Positions 1 to 8,827 of a stretch of 64,000 nt of DNA are shown piece by piece. The stretch covers positions 124,001-188,000 of the forward strand of contig NZ_JAASAE010000001.1 in NCBI RefSeq assembly GCF_012726205.1, given 5' to 3'. Position numbers and translations under genes: made by a program. Each line of letters starts with the position of its first letter. Positions within the stretch are counted from its first letter, which is position 1. The notes beneath the pieces are model-generated. The model was given only the letters and a program-made list of their open reading frames with translations, made no database searches and was not told where the DNA came from. The DNA is from Rhodococcus sp. HNM0569. Lineage in GTDB: Bacteria; Actinomycetota; Actinomycetes; Mycobacteriales; Mycobacteriaceae.

Positions 1-366
1 GCCGCTGTGCGAGAAGATCAGGTCGGGCTCGAGGGCAGCGATCTCCTCGACGTCGACGGATTCGCCGTCGGTGACGACCGGAACGTCGGCGATCTGCCTC
101 ATGTACTCGGGCACGACGATCGACGGCGGCACCGACGCAGCGCCTACCGGCACGATGCCGAGATCGAGCAGCGGCTGGGTACCGATGTTGTGGGTCGTGA
201 CGATGCGTTGCGGGTCCACCGGCACGTCGACCACGCCACCGGGCGTCTCGACGGCGCGCGTCTCGGTTCCGCGCGTTGCGCCTGCGCCCTCGCTCGACGA
301 GCAGCCGACGACGGTCACTGCCGTCAGCGACATCACCAGCGCGGCAATCGTCTTCGATATGTGCAC
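1..366 (-). CDS. Siderophore ABC transporter substrate-binding lipoprotein (C-terminus beyond window)
   Basis: This is the first 122 codons of a periplasmic-binding-protein-type lipoprotein; the rest lies past the left edge. It starts at GTG 366, preceded by an AAAGGA ribosome site. A hydrophobic signal segment ends in the lipobox VVGC with Cys22 as the lipidation site. After a Ser/Gly/Ala linker come stretches typical of the FecB/FepB (TroA-like) fold: VDPQRIVTT, a GIVPVG turn and EIAALEPDLIFSHSG. Proteins of this family capture ferric siderophores outside the membrane and pass them to an ABC permease. No transporter partner is visible, since the gene reads out of the window. The family call is firm, the ligand is inferred. 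Confidence 0.85.
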   Translation of the reverse strand, partial: MHISKTIAALVMSLTAVTVVGCSSSEGAGATRGTETRAVETPGGVVDVPVDPQRIVTTHNIGTQPLLDLGIVPVGAASVPPSIVVPEYMRQIADVPVVTDGESVDVEEIAALEPDLIFSHSG

Positions 367-424
367 GACAGTCCTTTCCGCGGCGTCGCCGTGTCCTCCG
401 GCGTGTGCATCGTAGGGGCCGCCG

Positions 425-1453
425 TCAGAACAGTGTGGGCTCCGGCGAGCGTCGGATCGGCGGCGCGGCAGCCACCTGCTCGGCGGGCGCGGCGTCGCGG
501 TGGCCCGACGCATGATCGAAACCGTGTCTCGTGCGCAGCGGCGCGATCCGCTCGGCCAGCATCCGCCGGTACTCGGGTGGCACGTACGCACCGCGGCCGT
601 AGAGCTCGCGGTAGCGCCGCACGAGGGCGGGATGTTCGCGCGCGAGCCACCCGAGGAACCACCCCTTGGTACTTCCTCGCAGATGCATCGGGAACGCGGT
701 GACCCCCGCGGCACCGGCAGCGGAGAGCGCACCGAACAGCGCGTCGAGGTGGTCGACCGAGTCGGTGAGGAAGGGGATGACAGGTGCGACCATGACGTGG
801 CAGTCGAACCCCGCGTCGGCGACGGCGCGGACGAGGTCGAGCCGCGCCCGCGGCGACGGGGTGCCCGGCTCGAGCTGCTTCTGCAATTCCTCGTCGAACA
901 CTGCGAGCGAGATGCCGATCGACACCGGCACACTCTCGGCAGCACCGCGTAGCAGCGGGAGGTCGCGTCGCAGCAGTGTGCCCTTGGTGAGGATCGAGAA
1001 GGGTGTACGGGATTCGGCGAGCGCCCCGATGATGCCGGGCATGAGCCGGTATCTGCCCTCGGCACGCTGGTAGGGGTCGGTATTCGTGCCGAGCGCGACG
1101 GCTTCGCGGCGCCAGGACGCGCGGCGAAGTTCCTTGCGCAGTACCGCCGCGATGTTGAGCTTGACCACCACCTGCGAGTCGAAGTCGGCGCCCGCGTCGA
1201 GTTCCAGGTACTCGTGCGAGGGGCGCGCGAAGCAGTAGCGGCACGCGTGGCTACAGCCCCGGAAGGCGTTGACGGTGTATCGGAACGGCAGCGCCGATTC
1301 CTCCGGGACCTTGTTGAGCGCGCTCTTGCACAACACCTCGTGGAAGGTGACACCGTCGAACTCCGGTGTGCGTACCGACCGCAGCACACCCGATCGCTCG
1401 AGCCCCGGCAGCGCACCGTCGTCGACGTCGAGCCGCTGACCGTTCCATCGCAT
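425..1453 (-). CDS. Rv2578c-family radical SAM protein
   Basis: The protein has 342 residues. The cluster-binding motif CxxxCxxC is present as CSHACRYC, within a segment reading NAFRGCSHACRYCFARP, as in the SplB-like radical SAM proteins of actinobacteria. The following GTNTDPYQ and ILTKGTLLRRD segments belong to the same fold. I chose ATG 1453 (MRWNGQRL) because homology to the family begins there; the frame is open further upstream but that part looks like noise. The substrate of this family is not known to me. From memory, the M. tuberculosis orthologue Rv2578c lies next to hisS, as it nearly does here, with the secretion-substrate pair inserted between. Confidence 0.88.
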   Translation of the reverse strand: MRWNGQRLDVDDGALPGLERSGVLRSVRTPEFDGVTFHEVLCKSALNKVPEESALPFRYTVNAFRGCSHACRYCFARPSHEYLELDAGADFDSQVVVKLNIAAVLRKELRRASWRREAVALGTNTDPYQRAEGRYRLMPGIIGALAESRTPFSILTKGTLLRRDLPLLRGAAESVPVSIGISLAVFDEELQKQLEPGTPSPRARLDLVRAVADAGFDCHVMVAPVIPFLTDSVDHLDALFGALSAAGAAGVTAFPMHLRGSTKGWFLGWLAREHPALVRRYRELYGRGAYVPPEYRRMLAERIAPLRTRHGFDHASGHRDAAPAEQVAAAPPIRRSPEPTLF

Positions 1454-1588
1454 ACCGAGAGTCGAACACAGGTTCGAACCGGTGTCAATCGCTCCCCCGC
1501 GGCGCCACGCGGCCGTGTCGGTCGTGCACGCCCGAGCGCGTGCGCTAAGGTTCCGTGCGAACGTCACGTCATCCGGGGGGAGTCCATC

Positions 1589-1918
1589 ATGAGCGACGTC
1601 TCGGTCGTCACCGACGGCATCCGCGCCTACGGCGCCACGACAGCGCAGGCCGCCGAACAGGTCGCCGCCGCAGGCGCTTTCGATCTCGCAGCGAACATCG
1701 CGGCACTCACGCCGGTCCTCGGCCCCATCGGCGCCGATTTCCTGGCCGCGTTCGCGCACGCACAGGGCACGCACGCCGAAGCGGTCGCCTCGCTCGCGAA
1801 CTTCTACACGCAGACCGCGCTCGCCGCGAACGCCAGCGCGGACGGGTACGACGACACCGACGCCGGTACCGGTTCCGCACTGGGCGGTCTCGGGCCGGAC
1901 ATGGGAGGCCTCGCGTGA
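1589..1918 (+). CDS. EspC-like type VII secretion target (DUF2580-type)
   Basis: A 109-residue, Ala-rich, probably two-helix protein. It ends its helical part with Y87-D-D-T-D91, a match to the YxxxD/E signal used by ESX (type VII) substrates, followed by a short Gly-rich tail. Size, composition and the signal position match the EspC/DUF2580 group of ESX-1-associated secreted proteins. ATG 1589 is preceded by a strong GGGGGGAG site. The stop overlaps the start of the next gene (GTGA), so the two are surely co-translated and may be co-secreted as a heterodimer. No ESX machinery gene lies in this window, so the pair must use an apparatus encoded elsewhere. Confidence 0.75.
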   Translation: MSDVSVVTDGIRAYGATTAQAAEQVAAAGAFDLAANIAALTPVLGPIGADFLAAFAHAQGTHAEAVASLANFYTQTALAANASADGYDDTDAGTGSALGGLGPDMGGLA

Positions 1919-3276
1919 GCGCGTTCGAACCCGCGAACATCGATCTCGGCACCGGCCCCGCACCCGAGCCCGCCGCACCCGCGACCGTCGGGGACGCGCT
2001 CGCCGGCGGTCCGGTCGGCGACTTCCTGGCCGCCCCGCTGCCCGCCAGCCCGATGGAGGCGCTGGAGAGTTCGCCGCTCGGTTCACTGCTGGACACTCCG
2101 CTCGGCGAACTGCCACCGCTCCCGCAGCTGCCTCCCCTCCCGCCCAACCCGATCGAGGCGCTCTTCTCCGGGCAGGGCCTCGCCGGTCTGCCCGGCATCG
2201 ACCAGCTCCTCGCGCCGCTCACGCAGCTGGGCGGACTGTTCGGGTCGGGCACGCTGGGCGGCGGCGGGTTCGATCCCACCGCGATCCTCGAATCGTCCTC
2301 CAAGGTCCTCGACCAGGTCATGTCGATGAGCATGAGCGGGCTCCAGGCACTCGACCAGGTGTGGCAGAGCAACGCGGCCCAGGCCGCACAGGATCAGGGC
2401 CGCCAGGCCCAGACCAGCGGTGGCGAACTGAGCGATCAGGGCAAGCAGATCGGTGCCACGACGCAGACGGCCGCGGCGGCCGTCGCGCGGGGCAATGCGA
2501 ACCTCGAGACCGTCGCGCAGTCGTTCGCGGCCACCGCGGTTGCCGCGGCACCCGTCGCGCTCACCCCGCCCGGCCAGTCGATGCTCCTCGCGTCGGCCGC
2601 CGAGCATCTCAAGGCTGCCGTCGCCATCGTCACCGGCACGCGCACCGAACTCAACGAGCACACGCTCACCATGAACGGCCTCGCCTCACCGGTCCCCGTG
2701 CCGACGGCGCCCGGTGGGGCCGCGGGCGGCACCTCGCCGTTCGCGGTCGCGAGCGAGCTCGTCGAGGGTGTCGGCAAGCCACTCGTCTCGACGGTGACCG
2801 ACGGTGTGGGTCAGCTCGCGTCGAGTCAGTCGTCGCTCTCCGACATCTCGTCCGGTGGATCCGGCTCCGGCGCGGCCGCACACACGAGTGCCGCATCCGC
2901 GGCGGGCGGTGCAAGCGGCATCGGCGGCGGTGGCGCAGGCGGCGTTGCGGGCGGCGGCGCCTCGGCGAGCGCACCACTCGCTCCGGCTCCCCCGGGCCCG
3001 GCCCCGGCCCCGGCCGCAGGCGCCGCGGCGCCCGTCGCGGGTTTCGCGGCCGGTGCCGCGCCCGCCGCCGCGGCAGGCACGCCGATGGCAGGCGGCATGG
3101 GCGGCGCGGGCATGGCAGGCGCCGGCCGTGGGCAGGGTTCGGACACCGAGCACACCCCGTCCACGCCGTCGTATCTGCAGGGAACCGGCTCGTCCGACAC
3201 CTTCGGCACCGACCTGCCGATGGTCGCGCCCGCCGTCATCGGCGCGGACGAACTGGCCGACGACGCGTTCGACTGA
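1915..3276 (+). CDS. Large Gly/Ala/Pro-rich partner of the EspC-like protein, probable ESX substrate
   Basis: A 453-residue protein starting at GTG 1915 inside the stop of the preceding gene. Three regions are visible: a Pro-rich N-terminal part (1-115) with repeated PLPQLPPLPP-like turns; a helical middle (about 117-255) containing W150-Q-S, rich in Gln and Ala; and a low-complexity Gly/Ala/Ser/Pro tail (290-410). The last 40 residues become specific again (PSYLQG, DLPMVAPAVIG). This layout recalls EspA/EspB-type proteins, which are exported with EspC-like partners. I find no enzymatic motif. The assignment rests on operon structure and composition, not on clear sequence homology. Confidence 0.6.
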   Translation: MSAFEPANIDLGTGPAPEPAAPATVGDALAGGPVGDFLAAPLPASPMEALESSPLGSLLDTPLGELPPLPQLPPLPPNPIEALFSGQGLAGLPGIDQLLAPLTQLGGLFGSGTLGGGGFDPTAILESSSKVLDQVMSMSMSGLQALDQVWQSNAAQAAQDQGRQAQTSGGELSDQGKQIGATTQTAAAAVARGNANLETVAQSFAATAVAAAPVALTPPGQSMLLASAAEHLKAAVAIVTGTRTELNEHTLTMNGLASPVPVPTAPGGAAGGTSPFAVASELVEGVGKPLVSTVTDGVGQLASSQSSLSDISSGGSGSGAAAHTSAASAAGGASGIGGGGAGGVAGGGASASAPLAPAPPGPAPAPAAGAAAPVAGFAAGAAPAAAAGTPMAGGMGGAGMAGAGRGQGSDTEHTPSTPSYLQGTGSSDTFGTDLPMVAPAVIGADELADDAFD

Positions 3277-3295
3277 CCGATCGGTCGTCCACCGC

Positions 3296-3928
3296 TCAGT
3301 CGTCCACCAGGTCCGCGACTTCCTGATCGGACAGCACACTGCGTCCGGGCCGCCCCCTGCCCTTGACGAGCTCGGCCGCACGATAGAGCGGACGCTGCAC
3401 GAGGCCCGCTCCCCGTGCCTCGGCCCGCAACTGTTCGACGAGAACCGACACGATCGCCGCGGACGAGGGCAGGCTGCCCGCCGCGAGTGCGTCGGCGAGG
3501 CGGCGCAACGCGAGCACGTCGAGTTCGCGTCCGCCGCCCTCGGCATACAGGGCGACCGGCACGGACACGGTCGTGCGGCCGTCGGTGATCTCGACCGACA
3601 CCTCGCCGATCCGCATGGTGCGCACCACCAGGTCGACGCCGGTCGCGTCCGTGACGTCGAGCGTGCGCGAGCGCAGCCCCGACACCACGTGCACCGTGGT
3701 GCCGGTCAGCGTGATGCCGCGACGCAGACCCGCGAGGGCACCGCCCGCGACCGGCACCGCGACGACGGCCGCGACCACCGCACCGACGACGGGCGAGCCG
3801 AACAGTGCGGCGAGCACACCGAGGAGCGCGCCGATCACGACGGCTCCCGCCGCGAGCCTCTTCAGCCGGGGCGCGATCAGTTCCGACGGAACCAGGTCGA
3901 GCGCGACCTGCTCCGCGTCAGCTCCCAA
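3296..3928 (-). CDS. Conserved membrane protein downstream of hisS
   Basis: A 210-residue protein with two adjacent hydrophobic segments (about 26-48 and 48-70) followed by a soluble, beta-rich domain of about 140 residues. ATG 3928 lies 11 bases inside the end of hisS, so the two genes are translationally coupled. The membrane hairpin plus the segment [15 protein letters not shown] suggests a PH-like or similar small cytoplasmic domain, but I do not recognise the family. The C-terminus is acidic ([10 protein letters not shown]). No function is assigned. Confidence 0.7.
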   Translation of the reverse strand: MGADAEQVALDLVPSELIAPRLKRLAAGAVVIGALLGVLAALFGSPVVGAVVAAVVAVPVAGGALAGLRRGITLTGTTVHVVSGLRSRTLDVTDATGVDLVVRTMRIGEVSVEITDGRTTVSVPVALYAEGGGRELDVLALRRLADALAAGSLPSSAAIVSVLVEQLRAEARGAGLVQRPLYRAAELVKGRGRPGRSVLSDQEVADLVDD

Positions 3929-5189
3929 GGAGCACCCCGACGCGCGCGAGGACGTCGGCGAGGGGCACGGTCTCCTGCTCGCCCGTCGAGAGCTGCTTGA
4001 CGACGACCGTGCCTTCGTCGAGTTCGCGCTCGCCGACGACGAGCGCGAGGCGCGCGCCCGACCGGTCGGCTGCCTTCATCGCGCCCTTCATGCCGCGGTC
4101 GCCGAACACGAGGTCGACGCTCACGCCCGCACCGCGCAGTTGTTGCGCGAGCACCAGCAGGCGCGTCTTCGCCTCCGCGCCCATCGGTACCCCGAACACC
4201 TGGACTCGCCCCTCGCCCGCGACGGACTTTCCCTCCGCCGCGAGCGCGAGGATCGTGCGGTCGACGCCGAGGCCGTAGCCGATGCCCGACACGGGCTGGC
4301 CACCCAGCTGCTCCATGAGACCGTCGTACCGGCCGCCGCCACCGATACCGGACTGGGCGCCGAGCCCGTCGTGCACGAACTCGAAGGTCGTCTTCGTGTA
4401 GTAGTCGAGCCCGCGGACCATGCGCGGGTTGATCACGTACGGCACCCCCAGCGCGTCGAGATGCGCGAGGACCGAGTCGAAGTGCGCCTTCGCCGACTCG
4501 GACAGGTGATCGAGCATGAGCGGCGCGTCGGCGGTCATCTCACGCACGTCGGGGCGCTTGTCGTCCAGCACACGCAGCGGGTTGATGTCGGCCCGGTGCC
4601 GGGTCGCCTCGTCGAGGGGCAGCGCCTTCAGGAAGTCCTGCAGGAGTTCGCGATACTGCGGGCGGCAGGTGTCGTCGCCGAGCGAGGTGATCTCGAGCCG
4701 GAATCCTTCGAGTCCGAGACTGCGGAAGCCGGCATCCGCGGTGGCGATCACCTCCGCGTCGAGCGCCGGATCGTCGACACCGATCGCCTCGACACCCACC
4801 TGTTGCAGCTGACGATAGCGGCCGGCCTGCGGGCGTTCGTAGCGGAAGAACGGGCCGCTGTAGGCGAGCTTGACCGGCAGTTGCCCGCGGTCGAGGCCGT
4901 GTTCGATGACCGCGCGGATGACCCCGGCGGTGCCCTCCGGGCGCAGCGTCACCGAGCGGTCGCCTCGGTCGGCGAAGGTGTACATCTCCTTGCTGACGAC
5001 GTCGGTCGATTCGCCGACGCCGCGCGCGAACAGCCCGGTGTCCTCGAAGATCGGCAGCTCGACGTGGCCGTATCCGGCCAGCCGCGCCGCGCGCAGCAGG
5101 CCGTCGCGGACGGCGACGAAGTCGGCGGACTGCGGCGGAACGTAGTCGGGGACGCCTTTGGGGGCGGAGAAGGTACTGGCTTTGCTCAC
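3918..5189 (-). CDS. hisS: Histidyl-tRNA synthetase
   Basis: A class II aminoacyl-tRNA synthetase of 423 residues that charges tRNA-His. Motif-like segments are clear: KGVPDYVPP at the N-terminus, [12 protein letters not shown] (motif 2 region), [14 protein letters not shown], the histidine A-type [11 protein letters not shown] box, and [14 protein letters not shown] (motif 3 region), followed by a C-terminal anticodon-binding domain. The start is GTG 5189, where the protein begins [11 protein letters not shown]; a GGAAAAG site lies just upstream. It sits between the glyoxalase II-like gene and a membrane-protein gene on the same strand, as in mycobacteria. Confidence 0.97.
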   Translation of the reverse strand: MSKASTFSAPKGVPDYVPPQSADFVAVRDGLLRAARLAGYGHVELPIFEDTGLFARGVGESTDVVSKEMYTFADRGDRSVTLRPEGTAGVIRAVIEHGLDRGQLPVKLAYSGPFFRYERPQAGRYRQLQQVGVEAIGVDDPALDAEVIATADAGFRSLGLEGFRLEITSLGDDTCRPQYRELLQDFLKALPLDEATRHRADINPLRVLDDKRPDVREMTADAPLMLDHLSESAKAHFDSVLAHLDALGVPYVINPRMVRGLDYYTKTTFEFVHDGLGAQSGIGGGGRYDGLMEQLGGQPVSGIGYGLGVDRTILALAAEGKSVAGEGRVQVFGVPMGAEAKTRLLVLAQQLRGAGVSVDLVFGDRGMKGAMKAADRSGARLALVVGERELDEGTVVVKQLSTGEQETVPLADVLARVGVLLGS

Positions 5190-5203
5190 GGTTCTACTTT
5201 TCC

Positions 5204-5881
5204 CTATCGCGTTCCGGACAGTCCAACCAGGAAGGGGTTGGCGCGCCGCTCGTCTCCGATCGTGGACGTGCCGCCGTGCCCCGGGAGCACGACGGTGTCG
5301 TCCGGCAGCGGCAGCAGGCGCGCGGCGATCGACTCGAGGAGCTGTTCGTGATCGCCGCCGGGCAGGTCGGTGCGTCCGATCGAGCCCTGGAACAGGGTGT
5401 CGCCGGTGAACGCGAGCCGCATCGGCTCCGCGGAGGCGACAACCGTGCCGAACACGACGGACCCCTGCGTGTGGCCGGGGGTGTGGTCGACGGTGAACTC
5501 GATCCCCGCCTCGGTCACGACGTCGCCGTGGTGCAACTCGATCACCCGGTCGGGCTCGGTGAACTCGGCGCCTTCGAGGAACGGCTGCAGCGTGGGCCCG
5601 ATGCCGCGCCCGGGGTCGGTGAGCATGTACCGGTCCTCGGGGTGGATGTACGCGGGGATCGCGTACCGCTCGCACACCTGCCGCGCGTTCCACACGTGGT
5701 CGAGGTGCCCGTGGGTGAGCAGAACCGCGGTCGGGGTCAGGCCCTTGTCGGCGAGGAATGCGGCGAGTGGCTCGGCGGCGTCCTGGCCGGGATCGACGAC
5801 GACACACTCGGTCGCGTCGTCGCGGGCGACGACATAGCAGTTGGTCTGGAACATTCCTGCCGGGAAGCCGGTGACGAGCAC
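5204..5881 (-). CDS. Glyoxalase II-like metallo-beta-lactamase-fold hydrolase (Rv2581c type)
   Basis: A 225-residue metallo-beta-lactamase-fold enzyme. The zinc-binding T56-H-G-H-L-D-H62 box is intact, as are the later ligands in [16 protein letters not shown] and VLPGHGG. Such proteins hydrolyse thioesters such as S-lactoylglutathione, although actinobacteria of this group use mycothiol rather than glutathione, so the natural substrate is probably a mycothiol or other thioester. The start is GTG 5881. Only 14 bases separate its stop from hisS, so they are probably one transcript. The same pair is adjacent in M. tuberculosis. Confidence 0.88.
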   Translation of the reverse strand: MLVTGFPAGMFQTNCYVVARDDATECVVVDPGQDAAEPLAAFLADKGLTPTAVLLTHGHLDHVWNARQVCERYAIPAYIHPEDRYMLTDPGRGIGPTLQPFLEGAEFTEPDRVIELHHGDVVTEAGIEFTVDHTPGHTQGSVVFGTVVASAEPMRLAFTGDTLFQGSIGRTDLPGGDHEQLLESIAARLLPLPDDTVVLPGHGGTSTIGDERRANPFLVGLSGTR

Positions 5882-6077
5882 GTCCGTCGCTCCTGTCGTA
5901 GGTGTGAGCTGTCGCCGAACAGCCTAGTTGTCGTTCCCGCGGAGCCGATGGGCGCGGACCCGTGGCCCGCTTCTCAGGTTCTCGTGCAAGACTCGCATTC
6001 CGAAGGATCGTGCCCGAGGCATCTCGGGTGCACGGGAACACGACGGATGCACGGGAAGACACGGGAGGGTCATCGCA

Positions 6078-6935
6078 GTGCCGAGCAACCAGCAGCGACG
6101 GGAAGCAGCCAAGCGGAAGCTGGAGCGTCAGCTCGAGCGGCGCGCTCAGCGTGCCCGCAAGCGCAAGCAGCTCACCATCGCGGGGTCCGTGATCGGTGTC
6201 GTGGTGGTCGTCGCCGCTGTGGGTGTCGTGGTGAGCCTCACCCGTGGGGACGACCCCGAGCAGGCCGCGTCGCCCGAGACGACGGCGGGCGTGCTGCCTG
6301 CGAGCCGGGCCGAGCCGCTCCCCGACACCGTCTCGTGCACGTACGCACCGGACGGCCAGCCGCCTGCCCGTGAGGTGCAGGCACCGCGCACCGAGGGCAT
6401 CGAGACGACCCTCGAGACGGTCAGTGTGAGCATGACCACCTCGCAGGGCAATGTCGGGCTCACGCTGCAGAATTCCGACTCGCCGTGCACGGTCAACAAC
6501 TTCCTGAGCCTCGCGTCCCAGCACTACTTCGACGGCACGCCGTGCCATCGCCTCACGACGGGTGACGCGCTGCGCGTGCTGCAGTGCGGCGACCCCACCG
6601 GAACCGGCACCGGCGGACCCGGCTACGGCTTCGCCAACGAGTTCCCGACCGACCAGTACGACCCGTCGGATCCGGCCGCGCAGAGCCCGGTCACCTACCC
6701 GAGGGGCACGATCGCGATGGCGAACACGGGCCAGCCGAACAGCAACGGCAGCCAGTTCTTCCTCGTCTACGGCGACTCGCAGTTGCCGCCGCAGTACACC
6801 GTGTTCGGCACCGTCGACGAGACCGGGCTCGAGACGCTCGACAAGATCGCGGCGGGCGGCAGCGACAACGCGAACGGCCCCGGCGACGGCAAGCCGAACA
6901 CGCCGGTGGACCTCACCACCGTGCTGATGGACTGA
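6078..6935 (+). CDS. Membrane-anchored cyclophilin-type peptidyl-prolyl isomerase (Rv2582/PpiB type)
   Basis: A 285-residue protein. A charged cytoplasmic stretch (1-32, rich in Arg/Lys/Gln) precedes one transmembrane helix (about 34-54), then a linker and an extracytoplasmic cyclophilin domain. Family motifs are present: [20 protein letters not shown] and [15 protein letters not shown] with the conserved Gln-Phe-Phe. It is expected to speed proline isomerisation in exported proteins. The start is GTG 6078 with GGGAGGG nearby; the reading frame stays open further 5' but without coding character. It is divergent from the metallo-hydrolase gene and is followed after 48 bases by a paralogue. Confidence 0.9.
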   Translation: MPSNQQRREAAKRKLERQLERRAQRARKRKQLTIAGSVIGVVVVVAAVGVVVSLTRGDDPEQAASPETTAGVLPASRAEPLPDTVSCTYAPDGQPPAREVQAPRTEGIETTLETVSVSMTTSQGNVGLTLQNSDSPCTVNNFLSLASQHYFDGTPCHRLTTGDALRVLQCGDPTGTGTGGPGYGFANEFPTDQYDPSDPAAQSPVTYPRGTIAMANTGQPNSNGSQFFLVYGDSQLPPQYTVFGTVDETGLETLDKIAAGGSDNANGPGDGKPNTPVDLTTVLMD

Positions 6936-6983
6936 TCCAGTACCCATTTCGCCCAGCAGCGGCGTCCAGCAAGAGGAGTACCC

Positions 6984-7778
6984 ATGAAGCGCAGTTCCGT
7001 CGCCGTCGCCGCGATCGGGCTCGCCCTCGTCGTGTCGGGTTGTTCCGACGACGGCGACACCGGTTCGGCCGCGACCACCTCCGCGAACACGTCCGCGACC
7101 ACCGCGAGCGCCACCGCCGCCCCGATCGACCTGTCGGGCTACCCGGCGCTGCCCGACGTGCCCGCCGCCGCAGCGCCCACGGTCGACTGCGGATATCGCG
7201 ACGCGCGCACGCCCGCGAAGGAGGTCGAACGCCCCGCGGGCACCGGGGTGTCGACCGAGGGCACCACGCCGGTCACGCTGACGACGAACCAGGGCCCCGT
7301 CGGGCTCGAACTCGATCGCGCGCAGGCGCCGTGCACCGTGGAGAGCTTCGTGACCCTCGCGCGGCAACAGTATTTCGACGACACGCCGTGCCACCGCCTC
7401 ACCGCCGGCCGCGGGCTGGACGTCCTGCAGTGCGGCGATCCGAGCGGACGCGGCACGGGCGGGCCGGGTTACGAGTTCGACAACGAGTACCCCGAAAATG
7501 CCTACGCGCCGGGCGATCCCGCACTCGACCAGCCCGTGGTGTATCCGCGCGGCACGGTGGCGATGGCGAACGCGGGCCCGGGCACCAACGGCAGCCAGTT
7601 CTTCCTCGTGTACTCCGATTCCGCGTTGCCGCCCGCCTACACGGTGTTCGGGCGGATGACCGACGAGGGCCTCGCGACCGTCGAGAAGATCGCCGCGGCG
7701 GGCACCGACAACTCGAACGGCAACGGCGACGGCCGGCCGAACAGCGACGTGACGATCGAGTCCGCGACGGTCGCCTGA
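6984..7778 (+). CDS. Lipoprotein cyclophilin-type peptidyl-prolyl isomerase, tandem paralogue
   Basis: A 264-residue protein with a lipoprotein signal ([20 protein letters not shown], Cys20 modified) instead of the membrane helix of its neighbour. The cyclophilin domain matches the preceding gene closely, with [29 protein letters not shown] and [13 protein letters not shown] in the same order, so the two arose by tandem duplication. An AAGAGGAG ribosome site stands before ATG 6984. It probably isomerises prolines at the outer face of the membrane, with lipid rather than helix anchoring. M. tuberculosis has a single gene at this place, as far as I recall. Confidence 0.9.
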   Translation: MKRSSVAVAAIGLALVVSGCSDDGDTGSAATTSANTSATTASATAAPIDLSGYPALPDVPAAAAPTVDCGYRDARTPAKEVERPAGTGVSTEGTTPVTLTTNQGPVGLELDRAQAPCTVESFVTLARQQYFDDTPCHRLTAGRGLDVLQCGDPSGRGTGGPGYEFDNEYPENAYAPGDPALDQPVVYPRGTVAMANAGPGTNGSQFFLVYSDSALPPAYTVFGRMTDEGLATVEKIAAAGTDNSNGNGDGRPNSDVTIESATVA

Positions 7779-7786
7779 CAGGTCTC

Positions 7787-8827
7787 GTGGCAGCACGCAT
7801 CGTCGGACAGGTCACGGGCGACGCGACTCGCCGGTGGGGTGTGCGGGGCACCGACCTCGGAGTCCCCGTCGAACTCGCGGACGGCCGCATCGGGTACTTC
7901 TTCGGCGACACCTTCGCGTCCGCCCACGCGGGCGGACGCGGCTGGCGCTCGCCGGTGATGCTGCGCACCGACCGGGTACCGCCGGCAGCGGGCATCGCGT
8001 TCACGTCGGCAGCGGGCGGCAGACGCGCCGCACAGATCCTGCCGAATCAGCGCGACACCCGCGAGGTACCGGCAGTCGAGGCGCCGGGCAGCGAGTTCAC
8101 CGTGATCCCGTCCGATGCGATCACGATCGGCGCGCGTACCTACCTGTCGGTGGTGAGCGTGCATTCGTGGCGTGCGGCCGACTGGATGTCGAATTTCACC
8201 TATCTCGCGTGGTCCGACGACTGCGGCGAGACGTGGGCTCGCAGCCCGGCTCGGTGGGACAACACGCCGGGAGCGCTCGATCAGCACTGGACGATGGAGC
8301 GCCGCGACGGCTACGTGTACGTGATGTCGTCGGCATTCGGCCGCCGGGAGCGCGACGGCGTGATCCTGCGGCGGGTGCGCGAGGACGCTCTGCTCGACCC
8401 CGCCGCCTACGAGCCGTGGGGCTGGACGCGCGAGCACGGCTGGCGGTGGGGCACTCCCGCGACGCCGATCCTGCCGGGGCCGGTGGGCGAGATGAGCCTG
8501 CGTCTGGTCGACGGCGTGTGGGTACTCGCGTACTTCGATCCGGCGGCGTACGCGATCGTCACCCGGGTCGCCGACCGCGTCGACGGCGTGTGGAGCCCGC
8601 CCGCGGTGCAGGTACACGGCGGCGCGTGGGACGACCACGGCGGCGCGGGAGGGCGCGACGGCACCGGCCCGGTCGCGCAACTCTACGGCGGGTACGTGCA
8701 CCCGCTGTCGACGCTCGACGACCTGCACCTGCTGGTGTCGCAGTGGAACACCACGCGCGGCGCGCCGTACCGCGTGCTGCATGCGCGCGGCTCGGTGGCG
8801 GATCAGGCCGCGGAGGTCATCCGGTAG
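7787..8827 (+). CDS. DUF4185 domain protein
   Basis: A 346-residue protein of the DUF4185 group, which has a sialidase/glycosidase-like beta-propeller look: IGYFFGDTF near the N-terminus, then repeats such as [15 protein letters not shown] (an Asp-box-like element) and [22 protein letters not shown] near the end. No signal peptide is evident at GTG 7787, eight bases after the previous stop, so either it is cytoplasmic or the true start differs. Some DUF4185 enzymes have been described as arabinan hydrolases, but I cannot tell whether this one is active. Its last 25 bases overlap the convergent end of rel. Confidence 0.75.
   Translation: MAARIVGQVTGDATRRWGVRGTDLGVPVELADGRIGYFFGDTFASAHAGGRGWRSPVMLRTDRVPPAAGIAFTSAAGGRRAAQILPNQRDTREVPAVEAPGSEFTVIPSDAITIGARTYLSVVSVHSWRAADWMSNFTYLAWSDDCGETWARSPARWDNTPGALDQHWTMERRDGYVYVMSSAFGRRERDGVILRRVREDALLDPAAYEPWGWTREHGWRWGTPATPILPGPVGEMSLRLVDGVWVLAYFDPAAYAIVTRVADRVDGVWSPPAVQVHGGAWDDHGGAGGRDGTGPVAQLYGGYVHPLSTLDDLHLLVSQWNTTRGAPYRVLHARGSVADQAAEVIR

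Noticed and set aside
5190-7796. Extension of the hisS frame upstream, which would give a 1292-residue protein
   Set aside because: The part before GTG 5189 runs antisense to the two cyclophilin genes and in another frame through the metallo-hydrolase; only the last 423 residues resemble HisS.
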